From NCBI RefSeq assembly GCF_900101475.1, contig NZ_FMZV01000006.1, positions 124,001-188,000 on the forward strand: a stretch of 64,000 nt of DNA, given 5' to 3'. Shown piece by piece: positions 55,872-63,760 of this stretch (position 1 is its first letter; every line of letters begins with the position of its first letter). The DNA comes from Ruegeria marina. Lineage in GTDB: Bacteria; Pseudomonadota; Alphaproteobacteria; Rhodobacterales; Rhodobacteraceae. The position numbers and the translations under genes are program-made. The notes beneath the pieces were generated by a model. It had not been told where the DNA came from. It ran no database searches and saw nothing but the letters and a program-made list of their open reading frames with translations.

Positions 55872-57130
55872 CTGTAAGACAAGACCAACTGGCCAACGGC
55901 TTTCGCATCGTCAGCGAGCATATGCCGGGCCTGCAATCGGCCGCCATCGGCATCTGGGTGACAGCGGGCGGCCGCCACGAGCGGATCGAACAGAACGGAA
56001 TCGCTCATTTCCTTGAACACATGGCGTTCAAGGGCACGAAGCGACGTTCGGCGCTGGAGATTGCCGAGGCAATCGAGGATGTGGGCGGTTACATCAACGC
56101 CTACACCTCGCGTGAGGTCACAGCCTACTACGCGCGCGTGCTGAAAGAGGACGTAGGACTGGGGCTCGACGTGATCGGGGACATCGTGCTGAACCCGGTG
56201 TTCGACCCGCGTGAGATCGAGGTCGAGCGGGGCGTGATCCTGCAAGAGATCGGACAGGCGCATGACACGCCCGACGACATCATCTTCGATTGGCTCCAGG
56301 AAGAAAGCTATCGCGACCAGCCGCTGGGCCGGACCATCCTGGGACCGGTCGAACGCGTGCGGTCCTTCTCGCGCGATGATCTGTCCGCATTCGTGTCGGA
56401 ACATTACGGCCCCGAACAGATGATCCTGTCCGCCGCCGGTGCGGTCGATCACGACGAGCTGGTGCAAATGGCCTCGGAAATGTTCGGTCACCTCAAGCCG
56501 CGCAAGGGGCTTGTCCCCGCGCCGGCCCGGTTTACCGGGGGCGAGGCGCGGCACGACAAGGCCCTGGAACAGGCGCATTTCGCCCTTGCTTTCGAAGGTC
56601 CGGGGTATCGCGAAAATTCCATCTATACCGCACAGATCTATTCTTCCGCGCTTGGGGGCGGCATGTCCTCGCGGCTGTTCCAGGAAGTGCGCGAGGTGCG
56701 CGGCCTCTGCTATACGATCTTTGCCCAGACCGGTGCCTACGCCGATACCGGAACGACCACGATATACGCGGGAACCAGCGCCGAGCAACTCGGAGAACTG
56801 GCGGCGATCACCATCGACGAGATGAAGCGCGCCGCCGATGACATGTCCGAGGCCGAGGTTGCCCGTGCACGTGCCCAGATGAAGGCCGGAATGCTGATGG
56901 GGCTGGAAAGCCCGTCGAACCGGGCCGAACGGCTGGCGCGGCTGGTCCAGATCTGGGGCACCGTGCCGTCGCTGGAAGAGACCATTGCCCGGATTGACGC
57001 GGTCACGACCGCGGATGTCCGCGCCTTTGCCGAGACCATGGCCATAACCGCGCCGGCGGCCCTGGCTCTGTATGGTCCGGTCTCGGGCGCGCCTGGACTG
57101 GCGGAGTTGCAGGAGAGGCGCGCGGCGTGA
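55868..57130 (+). CDS. M16 family zinc peptidase (processing peptidase-like)
   Basis: A 420-residue protein with the inverted zinc motif HFLEHM (H-x2-E-H) near residues 50-55 and the distal Glu in the region after EIAEAIEDVGGYINAYTSRE. GGGMSSRLFQEVREVRGLCYTI is the second-half signature. It resembles mitochondrial processing peptidase beta and PqqL-type enzymes. The GTG start overlaps thrC by four bases, a pairing I recall as common in Rhodobacterales. Cytoplasmic, as no signal peptide is seen. Confidence 0.93.
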   Translation: MTVRQDQLANGFRIVSEHMPGLQSAAIGIWVTAGGRHERIEQNGIAHFLEHMAFKGTKRRSALEIAEAIEDVGGYINAYTSREVTAYYARVLKEDVGLGLDVIGDIVLNPVFDPREIEVERGVILQEIGQAHDTPDDIIFDWLQEESYRDQPLGRTILGPVERVRSFSRDDLSAFVSEHYGPEQMILSAAGAVDHDELVQMASEMFGHLKPRKGLVPAPARFTGGEARHDKALEQAHFALAFEGPGYRENSIYTAQIYSSALGGGMSSRLFQEVREVRGLCYTIFAQTGAYADTGTTTIYAGTSAEQLGELAAITIDEMKRAADDMSEAEVARARAQMKAGMLMGLESPSNRAERLARLVQIWGTVPSLEETIARIDAVTTADVRAFAETMAITAPAALALYGPVSGAPGLAELQERRAA

Positions 57131-57714
57131 TGCTGTTGGGCAGGCGCAAGCTGAAACTCGAGACCGAGCGGCTGAGCCTGCGCCCGCCCGTGCATTCCGA
57201 CTATCGCGACTGGGCGGCGCTGCGCCGTGCCTCGGCGGCCTATCTTACCCCGTGGGAACCGTCCTGGGCGCCCGACCACCTCAGCCGCAAAAGTTTCACC
57301 AACAGGGTCTATTGGGCGCAGCGATCTGTCGCCAACGGCACTGCTGTTCCGCTTTTCCTGTTCCGGCGCGAGGATGACGTCCTCGTCGGTGCAATCACGC
57401 TCGACAATATTCGCCGTGGTCCCGCACAGGCCGGAACGCTGGGATATTGGACCGGGCAGAGCCATGCGCGGCACGGCTATATGCGCGAGGCGATCGGCGC
57501 AGTTGTGCATCATGCCTTCACGCGACTCGACCTGAGCAGGCTCGAGGCTGCCTGCCTGCCCGAGAACCAGCCCTCGCGTGGGCTGCTGGAAAGCTCGGGT
57601 TTCAAGTATGAAGGCGTCGCGCAATCCTACCTGCAAATCAACGGCCGCTGGCGCACGCATGTTCTTTATGCCGCCTTGCGCTCGGACAGGCGTGGTCGTA
57701 CCGACGCCGGCTGA
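57127..57714 (+). CDS. rimJ: GNAT family N-acetyltransferase (RimJ-like)
   Basis: A 195-residue acetyltransferase. LETERLSLRPPVHSDYRDWAALR opens the RimJ/RimL-type fold; LGYWTGQSHARHGYMREAIGAVVHHAF contains the acetyl-CoA site, and ACLPENQPSRGLLESSGFKYEGVAQSYLQINGRWRTHVLYA is typical of ribosomal-protein alanine acetyltransferases. Overlaps the M16 gene by four bases. RimJ is the closest name; the protein substrate is not proven. Confidence 0.85.
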   Translation: MMLLGRRKLKLETERLSLRPPVHSDYRDWAALRRASAAYLTPWEPSWAPDHLSRKSFTNRVYWAQRSVANGTAVPLFLFRREDDVLVGAITLDNIRRGPAQAGTLGYWTGQSHARHGYMREAIGAVVHHAFTRLDLSRLEAACLPENQPSRGLLESSGFKYEGVAQSYLQINGRWRTHVLYAALRSDRRGRTDAG

Positions 57715-58055
57715 GGCCGTCAGGCATGCAGAAACGCATCGGTACTTTCGTAGAAAGTGACGTGATCCATCCCCGATGCCGAAGCCTATGCTCGAGTATA
57801 CCGAGGGAGGTGCGGCTTGGTACGGTTTCCCGACATAGGATGACTTGGGTTTGACTAGAGCGACGAGCAATCCGCGGTTCGAGATAGCGTGGCGCGATTC
57901 GTTGAACCGCTTTCCCGAGATGCCCGTATCCTGTGCATCTACGAGGGAACACGCGAGATACAGCGCGAAGTCTTCGCCCGCGACCTTCCGGGGGGCTTGA
58001 GCAAGGTTCGACGAACGCTGGAAGCGTGCTACCCTCCCGGAAAGGAGGGATACGG
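57715..58055. other. Gap with decayed sequence between rimJ and the MBL-fold gene
   Basis: A 341-base stretch without an intact gene. Stops interrupt all frames. The right part holds the acyl-CoA dehydrogenase remnant listed separately. The left part (57720-57880) encodes nothing I recognise. AAAGGAGGG at 58041-58049 is the ribosome binding site of the next gene. Confidence 0.6.
57889..58002 (+). pseudogene. Remnant of an acyl-CoA dehydrogenase C-terminus
   Basis: This frame reads LSRDARILCIYEGTREIQREVFARDLPGG, which matches the last helices of acyl-CoA dehydrogenases, where (D)xRIxxIYEGTxEIQxxxxAR is the family signature around the FAD-binding and dimer-contact end. No N-terminal or catalytic part exists upstream, and the frame runs on into unrelated sequence. 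A full gene is 380-600 residues, so this is about 30 codons of a deleted gene. Confidence 0.7.
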
Positions 58056-58880
58056 ATGTTGCGACCGCTTTTTTCTGTCTTGCTCGCCTTGGCAATGACC
58101 CCCGCAGGCGCACAGGAGCGTCGGCCAAGCCACTGCATCGCGATCGCCGATGCCGCGCCGGGGGTTGAATACCTGCATCGGGCCAGTTGGCAATTGCCGG
58201 TGCCGGATTATTCGGTACGGATCAGTTATATCGCTCATGCGTCTTTCCTGCTTCAGACACAGGGCGGATTGACTGCAGTAACCGACTTCACGGGCTTCAT
58301 CGGCACCGCGCCCCTGATCCCCGATGTCGTCACGATGAACCATGCGCATGAAACGCATTGGACGGCCTTTCCCGATCCGGCGATTCCGCATGTCCTCGAA
58401 GGTTGGGGGGATTTCGGCGAAGGGATCGACCACTATCTCGACCTCGGCGAGATGCTGGTTCGCAATGTCTCGACCGACATCAGATCCGATTTCACCGGTA
58501 TCGAGCCCAATGGAAACTCCATCTTTGTCTTCGAGGTGGCGGGACTGTGCATCGGGCATCTTGGCCATTTGCATCATGTGCCCGACGATGCGCAATTTGC
58601 GGCCTTGGGGCGGCTCGATGTCGTGATGGCGGCGGTCGATGGCGGCACCACCATGTCTTTGCCCGAGATGATGCAGGTGCTCAGGCGGTTGAAATCATCG
58701 GTGGTGATCCCGATGCACTGGTTTTCAGGATACTCGCTGAATGCATTCCTGGCTGGAATTGGCGATGAATTCGACATCCGGCGCGACGGTGCTTCCTCGA
58801 TCGAGGTGAGCTTGCGCAATCTGCCGGATCGCCCCACCGTAGTTGTGCTGGAGCCGCGTTACCTGCGCCCTGATGAATAA
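58056..58880 (+). CDS. Exported MBL-fold hydrolase-like protein (UlaG-like) with altered metal motif
   Basis: A 274-residue protein. The signal peptide ends near residue 19 (TPAGAQ). ISYIAHASFLLQTQGGLTAVTDF and MAAVDGGTTMSLPEMMQVLRRLKSSVVIPMHW have the look of the UlaG/RomA branch of metallo-beta-lactamase folds. The HxHxDH motif reads HAHETH (96-101), with Thr at the Asp place. HLGHLHH (168-174) and His221 could complete a metal site. GGAGG lies just before the ATG at 58056. The reaction is unknown. Confidence 0.75.
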   Translation: MLRPLFSVLLALAMTPAGAQERRPSHCIAIADAAPGVEYLHRASWQLPVPDYSVRISYIAHASFLLQTQGGLTAVTDFTGFIGTAPLIPDVVTMNHAHETHWTAFPDPAIPHVLEGWGDFGEGIDHYLDLGEMLVRNVSTDIRSDFTGIEPNGNSIFVFEVAGLCIGHLGHLHHVPDDAQFAALGRLDVVMAAVDGGTTMSLPEMMQVLRRLKSSVVIPMHWFSGYSLNAFLAGIGDEFDIRRDGASSIEVSLRNLPDRPTVVVLEPRYLRPDE

Positions 58881-58919
58881 GGCTTGCCGGGCAAAAGGCG
58901 CTGCGGCATCACTGGTATC

Positions 58920-60356
58920 ATGACGCTCAATGACGCCGACGCCCTGTTTGCCGCCCATCTTGACAGCCTGCTGCCCAAAGCTGTGCTGCGTCCTGTCGAA
59001 CCGCGCTATCTGGCCGAGCCGCGCGGCCGCTGGAACGGGCGGGCCGGGGTGCTCGCCCTGCCGCGCAACGCGGAGGAGGTGGCTGTCCTGGTGCGTGCGG
59101 CATCGGCGTGGCGGGTGCCCGTGCTGCCCTATGGCGGTGGTACAGGGCTGGTCGGTGGGCAGATCATGCCGGAAGGGCCTGCGCCGCTTGTGATCTCGCT
59201 GGAGCGCATGAACCGAATCCGTGCCGTTTACCCAAGTGAAAACGTGCTGGTGGCCGAGGCTGGCTGTATCCTCGCCGATATCCGGGCTGCCGCTGCCGAT
59301 GCGGGCCGCCTGTTCCCCCTGTCGCTCGCGGCCGAGGGTTCGTGCCGGATCGGTGGCAACCTGGCGACCAACGCGGGCGGGGTCAATGTGCTGCGATATG
59401 GCAATACCCGTGACTTGTGCCTGGGGCTTGAGGCCGTGCTGCCCAGCGGGCAGATATGGCATGGCTTGTCGCGGCTCAGGAAGGACAATACAGGCTATGA
59501 CCTGCGGAATCTGCTGATCGGGTCGGAGGGGACGCTTGGCATCATTACCGCCGCCGCGCTCAAGCTCTCGCCGGTGCCGGCCTCGATCGGAACCGCCATG
59601 CTCGCGGTGTCCTCGCCACAGGCAGCTCTTGACCTGCTGGCCCTGGCCCGTGAGCAGGTGGGCGAGGCTGTCAGCGCCTTCGAACTGATCCACCGCCAGG
59701 GTCTCGATTTCCTGACCGAGGTCTTGCCGCAGGTACGCCAGCCGTTCCACACAACGCCAGAGTGGTGCATTCTGATCGAATTGGGCCTGTCAGGCGGCGC
59801 TGATGCTGGCGAAGCGCTTGAACGGCTGTTCGAGACGGGCAATGAGGCAGGGCTTGTGGAGGATGGTGTCATTGCCCGGAGCGAAGGGCAACGCAACGCA
59901 CTCTGGACGGTCCGCGAACACCTGCCCGAGGCAAACCGTCTGATCGGCTCGGTGTCCAGCCACGATGTTTCGTTGCCCTTGTCTGCGATCCCCGATTTCA
60001 TTCATCGGGCAGCTGAGGCCATCGCGGGCATCGGACCGTTCCGGATCAACAATTTCGGGCATCTCGGCGACGGGAACCTGCACTACAACGTCTTTCCGCC
60101 CAAAGGCCGCAGCCGAGCGGAATTTTCCGAAATGGCCGATCCCGTGAAACGTGCCGTGCATGACATCGTGCATGACCTGGGCGGGTCCGTGAGCGCCGAA
60201 CATGGAATCGGGCGGCTGAAGACGGACGATCTGGTCCGCTATGGCGACCCGGTAAAGCTGGTGGCCATGCGCGCAATCAAGGCGGCGATCGACCCGTGCG
60301 GAATCATGAACCCGGGCGCGGTTCTGGTCCCCGACCAAAGGGGCGGCGCTGGCTGA
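58920..60356 (+). CDS. FAD-binding D-2-hydroxyacid oxidase/dehydrogenase (GlcD-like)
   Basis: A 478-residue flavoprotein. The N-terminal FAD_binding_4 domain shows VLPYGGGTGLVGGQ and GSCRIGGNLATNAGGVNVLRYGNTRDL. The C-terminal oxidase domain has FGHLGDGNLHYNV and GSVSAEHGIGRLK, including the His residues of the metal/substrate site in the D-lactate/glycolate/D-2-hydroxyglutarate dehydrogenase family. The ATG at 58920 fits the family start. GlcE/GlcF subunits are absent, so a stand-alone D-2-hydroxyacid dehydrogenase is more likely than glycolate oxidase. Confidence 0.87.
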   Translation: MTLNDADALFAAHLDSLLPKAVLRPVEPRYLAEPRGRWNGRAGVLALPRNAEEVAVLVRAASAWRVPVLPYGGGTGLVGGQIMPEGPAPLVISLERMNRIRAVYPSENVLVAEAGCILADIRAAAADAGRLFPLSLAAEGSCRIGGNLATNAGGVNVLRYGNTRDLCLGLEAVLPSGQIWHGLSRLRKDNTGYDLRNLLIGSEGTLGIITAAALKLSPVPASIGTAMLAVSSPQAALDLLALAREQVGEAVSAFELIHRQGLDFLTEVLPQVRQPFHTTPEWCILIELGLSGGADAGEALERLFETGNEAGLVEDGVIARSEGQRNALWTVREHLPEANRLIGSVSSHDVSLPLSAIPDFIHRAAEAIAGIGPFRINNFGHLGDGNLHYNVFPPKGRSRAEFSEMADPVKRAVHDIVHDLGGSVSAEHGIGRLKTDDLVRYGDPVKLVAMRAIKAAIDPCGIMNPGAVLVPDQRGGAG

Positions 60357-60464
60357 AAACGGCGGCCCGTCGGAGTGGCAGATACGGTTCCGCGACTCGC
60401 AAGATTTCCGCGAAGTTTTTGCCCTTCGAGGTCGCGCCGGGTTGTTACAACAAAATGAATGCAG

Positions 60465-60476
60465 AAAACATGTTTT
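60465..60476. promoter_or_regulatory. AAAACATGTTTT palindrome upstream of the DsrE-like gene
   Basis: A perfect 12-bp AT-rich palindrome 61 bases before the gene start, in a region otherwise GC-rich. A second small dyad, GTTG-TTA-CAAC, lies about 15 bases upstream of it. Likely operator or promoter-region element; no factor assigned. Confidence 0.4.
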
Positions 60477-60536
60477 TTCTATGCATGGCGTCGAAGTTGG
60501 GTGAAACTGTTCTTCAGATCAGGGAGGAGGATCAGA

Positions 60537-60971
60537 ATGAAAAACCTCGTATTGGCCATGGGCCTTACTCTTTCAATGGCATCGGTTGCCTGGGCGGAAG
60601 GCCAGACCCACCATGTCGCCATCCATGTGGACGAGAACGATCCGCAGGTGATGAACATGGCGCTGAACAACGTGGCGAATGTTGCCAAGTATTATGAAAG
60701 CCAGGGCGACACTGTCATCGTCGAGGTTGTCGCCTATGGTCCGGGTCTCAACATGTACATCCCCGACAAAAGCCCGGTGGCGGACCGCATATCGGCCATG
60801 AGCCTCGAAATCCCGAACCTGTCCTTTGCTGCTTGCGGAAATACCAAGGCGGCGATGAGCAAGAAGGCGGGGCACGAGATCGAATTGATGGCCGAAGCGA
60901 CTGTCGTGCCGTCGGGGGTTGTTCGGCTCATCGAATTGCAGGAACAGGGCTACGCCTACGTGCGTCCGTAA
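60537..60971 (+). CDS. Periplasmic DsrE-like protein
   Basis: A 144-residue protein with a signal peptide (cut after WA at residue 20) and a DsrE/YchN-like fold: HVAIHVDENDPQVMNMALNNVANVAKYYESQGDTVIVEVVAYGPGLNMY and a conserved Cys100 (SFAACGNT). Cytoplasmic DsrE proteins pass persulfide sulfur on such a Cys; exported ones are less studied. GGGAGGAGG precedes the ATG at 60537. A single gene ended by a shared stem-loop. Confidence 0.82.
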   Translation: MKNLVLAMGLTLSMASVAWAEGQTHHVAIHVDENDPQVMNMALNNVANVAKYYESQGDTVIVEVVAYGPGLNMYIPDKSPVADRISAMSLEIPNLSFAACGNTKAAMSKKAGHEIELMAEATVVPSGVVRLIELQEQGYAYVRP

Positions 60972-60985
60972 GGTTCGGGAGCATT

Positions 60986-61008
60986 CGGGGCCGGATAATC
61001 CGGCCCCG
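60986..61008. terminator. Stem-loop between convergent DsrE-like and fasciclin genes
   Basis: CGGGGCCGG (60986-60994), loop ATAAT, CCGGCCCCG (61000-61008): a perfect 9-bp stem. No T run on either side, so termination may be inefficient, but its place between convergent stops fits a shared terminator. Confidence 0.65.
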
Positions 61009-61019
61009 ACGCTGTAGGG

Positions 61020-61502
61020 TCAGCTCTGCGGCAGGATGACCTTGTCGATGACGTGAATGACGCCGTTGCTGGCCTCGATATCCGCCGTGGACACGGTCGC
61101 GTCGTTCACCATGACGCCGTTGTCCAGATCGATGGTCACCGCACCGCCCTGAACGGTGGTTGCGGTCATGTCGTCGCTCAGATCAGTCGACATCACCTTG
61201 CCGGGTACGACGTGATAGGTGAGAACGGCTACCAGCTGGTCCTTGTTCTCCGGCTTCAGCAGGTTTTCGACGGTGCCTGCGGGCAGGGCGGCAAAGGCTT
61301 CGTCCGTGGGCGCGAAAACGGTGAAGGGGCCTTCGCCCTTCAGGGTGTCAACAAGACCGGCGGCCTGTACGGCGGCAACAAGGGTCGAGAACGAGCCCGC
61401 GCCTGCGGCGGTATCGACGATATCCTTGGCGCCGCCTCCCGCGCTGGCGGAGGTTGCAAAGAGGAAAGCGGTTGCAGTTACGAGTGCAGTCTTGCGAAAC
61501 AT
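61020..61502 (-). CDS. Secreted fasciclin-domain protein
   Basis: A 160-residue protein: a signal peptide (to about residue 21, ATSASA) and one FAS1 domain. Both FAS1 conserved blocks are present: [17 protein letters not shown] (H1) and [13 protein letters not shown] (H2), with YHVVPGKV between. FAS1 proteins mediate adhesion or bind small ligands outside the cell. Convergent with the DsrE-like gene. Confidence 0.92.
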   Translation of the reverse strand: MFRKTALVTATAFLFATSASAGGGAKDIVDTAAGAGSFSTLVAAVQAAGLVDTLKGEGPFTVFAPTDEAFAALPAGTVENLLKPENKDQLVAVLTYHVVPGKVMSTDLSDDMTATTVQGGAVTIDLDNGVMVNDATVSTADIEASNGVIHVIDKVILPQS

Positions 61503-61604
61503 TCCATAGCTCCTGTGCTAAAGCTGCCGGTCATGGCATCGCAAAGGTTACGCACTGCCTTGCCCGCTGGATGACCGCCTGAACGGCGCACGGGTCCTTG
61601 ACAC

Positions 61605-61630
61605 AAAAAACCTGCGGACTAAGCCACAGG
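61605..61630 (-). terminator. Intrinsic terminator after apt
   Basis: On the minus strand CCTGTGG pairs with CCGCAGG (plus 61624-61630 and 61611-61617; one G-U pair), loop of six bases, then six T (61610-61605). It lies about 40 bases after the apt stop. Confidence 0.85.
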
Positions 61631-61670
61631 CTTTAGAGTTTTCCAGTCAACAATTCGTGAAGTTCCGTGA

Positions 61671-62210
61671 TCAAAGGCCTTCGAATTCGCAGAGCGCGTG
61701 CACGTCCATCCCCATATTTTCGAGCACATTGCGCCCGCCAAGTTCGGGCAGGTCGATGATGAAGGCGCAGGAGACGATTTCGCCTCCCAACCGTTCGATC
61801 AGTTTGATTCCGGCGGCCGCCGTTCCGCCAGTGGCCAGCAGGTCGTCGACCAGAAGAACCTTTTCGCCGGGTTGGATCGCGTCGTCATGGATTTCGACGA
61901 TGGCTTCGCCATATTCCAGCTTGTAATCTTGGCTGATCGTGGTGCCGGGCAGCTTGCCCTTCTTGCGGATGGGGACAAAGCCGACCGATAGCTGGTGCGC
62001 GATGGCGCCGCCAAGGATAAAGCCGCGGGCCTCAAGCCCCACGACCTTGTCGATCCGCTCACCCGCATAAGGGTGCAGCATCTGGTCGATGGCTATTCGA
62101 AATCCGCGCGGATCAGCAAAAAGCGTTGTGACGTCCCGGAACATGATCCCTTCGTGCGGGAAATCGACGATGGTACGGATGTAGTCCCGGACGGATTTGG
62201 TTCTGGACAT
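61671..62210 (-). CDS. apt: Adenine phosphoribosyltransferase
   Basis: A 179-residue purine salvage enzyme making AMP from adenine and PRPP. The PRPP motif [17 protein letters not shown] is complete, and [19 protein letters not shown] is typical. The ATG at 62210 ([14 protein letters not shown]) matches the family start. MtnP, encoded 0.7 kb away on the same strand, releases the adenine that Apt uses. Confidence 0.96.
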   Translation of the reverse strand: MSRTKSVRDYIRTIVDFPHEGIMFRDVTTLFADPRGFRIAIDQMLHPYAGERIDKVVGLEARGFILGGAIAHQLSVGFVPIRKKGKLPGTTISQDYKLEYGEAIVEIHDDAIQPGEKVLLVDDLLATGGTAAAGIKLIERLGGEIVSCAFIIDLPELGGRNVLENMGMDVHALCEFEGL

Positions 62211-62496
62211 GCGGCATCCCTCGCTATGCTTTTTGACCTTTGTCGGTGTGGCGCAAGCCGAGCCGCTATTCAAGCGCGAAGACATGCCGGGAAAGCTGGA
62301 CCCGCGACCTGACGCGGGCCCTTGCCTACTTGTTCCGTCGCGTTGAACTGTAGAACCGGTACAATGATCCGGGGAGCCAGCCGAGATGCGGTTTGACCCA
62401 ATCATGACGGTCCTGAACAAGCAAGTTCTGTGCGGTATGCAGGTTCATTTGCCAATGCCTCCTTATTGTTGTTACGGTGCTGTTGCACCGACATAT

Positions 62497-62529
62497 CATA
62501 TGCTATGTATATACAATGCATATGCTGTG
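62497..62529 (+). promoter_or_regulatory. AT-rich direct repeats upstream of a small RHH-like gene
   Basis: CATATGCTATG (62497-62507) and CATATGCTGTG (62519-62529) are direct repeats with a 22-base period, two helix turns. A hairpin CGGTGC-TGTT-GCACCG (62475-62490) lies just upstream. They end 24 bases before the proposed GTG start at 62554, where an autoregulatory operator would lie. The segment is much richer in A+T than its surroundings. Confidence 0.45.
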
Positions 62530-62553
62530 AATTCAACCGCAACGGATCTCGAA

Positions 62554-62730
62554 GTGTCAAAGAAAGAAACGAAATCGCACTCGAAAAAGGATTCTCAACT
62601 GGTCCTTCGGCTGGGCAAGAAGGAAAGGGACGACTTCGTTGAGATGTGCAAGTCGCTCGATACCAGCGCAGCGCGGGAAATCCGGCGGTTCATCCGAACC
62701 TTCATGAAGGAACATGAAAAAGGTCAATAA
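62554..62730 (+). CDS. Small basic ribbon-helix-helix-like protein
   Basis: A 58-residue, Lys/Arg-rich protein starting at GTG 62554 (MSKKETKSHSKK). A beta-strand-like segment SQLVLRLGKKERDDFVEMCKSLDTSAAREIRRFIRTFMKEHEK fits the ribbon-helix-helix plan (strand, helix, turn, helix) of Arc/MetJ-type DNA binders and antitoxins. CGGAT is the only ribosome binding site candidate. The frame stays open upstream to 62386, but that part lacks any pattern. No toxin gene follows. Its lower GC suggests acquisition. Gene call is moderate. Confidence 0.5.
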   Translation: MSKKETKSHSKKDSQLVLRLGKKERDDFVEMCKSLDTSAAREIRRFIRTFMKEHEKGQ

Positions 62731-62887
62731 CGGCGCCATGCAGGGTGTCGCAGCAGCGCGGTCGGCCCCGGCTTCGGCAAAAGGGCTGTAAGGGCCAGCC
62801 ACAGGTCACAGGCATCGCCACGCCCAAGGTTTGGCCCCGGACACCTCGGGCTGGGCCTACGGATGACGTCAGGCCGCGGGCAATGGA

Positions 62888-63760
62888 CTACAGCACACGC
62901 CCCGCCACGGCATCGAGCCTGGAAAGCAAGGCGGGATCGCGTTTGTCGGGCGCGGTGAGGATGGCATGATCCAGCGACCGGTCACACCCATGCGGGCAGG
63001 GCGCGCGATCCGGTCCCAGCAGGGCAGGAAGCCCCTTGACCAAGGCGCGTCCATTGTCGGCATTGCGCATCAGTGTGGCGATGATCTGCGCGACATCGAC
63101 TTCACCGTGATCGGGGTGCCAACTGTCGTAATCGGTGACCATGGCGACCGAGGCATAACAAAGCTCGGCTTCGCGGGCGAGCTTGGCCTCGGGCATATTG
63201 GTCATGCCGATCACATCCGCGCCCCAGTGCTCGCGATACATCTTCGACTCGGCCAGTGTCGAGAATTGCGGTCCTTCCATCGCCAGATAGGTGCCGCCCC
63301 TGTGAACGGGGATGCCGGCAGCGCGCGCCGCAGTTTCGCAGGCTTCCGACAGGCGCGGGCAGGTGGGATGCGCTACGCTGACGTGAGCGACGCATCCGGT
63401 GCCGAAGAAGCTCTTTTCGCGCGCAAACGTCCGGTCGATGAACTGATCGACTATCACGAAATCTCCCGGCGCCATCGCTTCGCGGAAGGACCCGCAGGCC
63501 GAGACCGAAATGACATCCGTTACGCCCAGCCGTTTCAGCGCGTCGATATTGGCGCGATAGGGCACGTCGGTCGGAGCATGCACATGCCCGCGCCCGTGCC
63601 GGGGCAGAAAGGCCATGTCGACGCCTTCAAGTCGGCCGGTCAGGATCTGGTCCGAGGGAGACCCCCAAGGCGTTTCGACCGATACCCATTCGGCACTTCC
63701 CAGCCCGTCGATGTCGTAGATGCCAGAGCCGCCGATCACGGCGATCTTGGTGCTGGTCAT
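62888..63760 (-). CDS. mtnP: S-methyl-5'-thioadenosine phosphorylase
   Basis: A 290-residue purine nucleoside phosphorylase family enzyme that splits MTA to adenine and methylthioribose-1-phosphate. IGGSGIYDIDGL, MEGPQFSTLAES and VTDYDSWHPDHG (base-recognition Asp) are typical of MTAP. The ATG at 63760 matches the family start; the frame upstream adds 63 residues without conservation. Works with Apt in salvage of adenine from polyamine synthesis. Confidence 0.95.
   Translation of the reverse strand: MTSTKIAVIGGSGIYDIDGLGSAEWVSVETPWGSPSDQILTGRLEGVDMAFLPRHGRGHVHAPTDVPYRANIDALKRLGVTDVISVSACGSFREAMAPGDFVIVDQFIDRTFAREKSFFGTGCVAHVSVAHPTCPRLSEACETAARAAGIPVHRGGTYLAMEGPQFSTLAESKMYREHWGADVIGMTNMPEAKLAREAELCYASVAMVTDYDSWHPDHGEVDVAQIIATLMRNADNGRALVKGLPALLGPDRAPCPHGCDRSLDHAILTAPDKRDPALLSRLDAVAGRVL

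Noticed and set aside
62386-62553. Extension of the small RHH-like protein back to ATG 62386
   Set aside because: The added 56 residues show no conserved pattern and would be translated through the direct repeats and hairpin; the GTG at 62554 gives a normal RHH-size protein.
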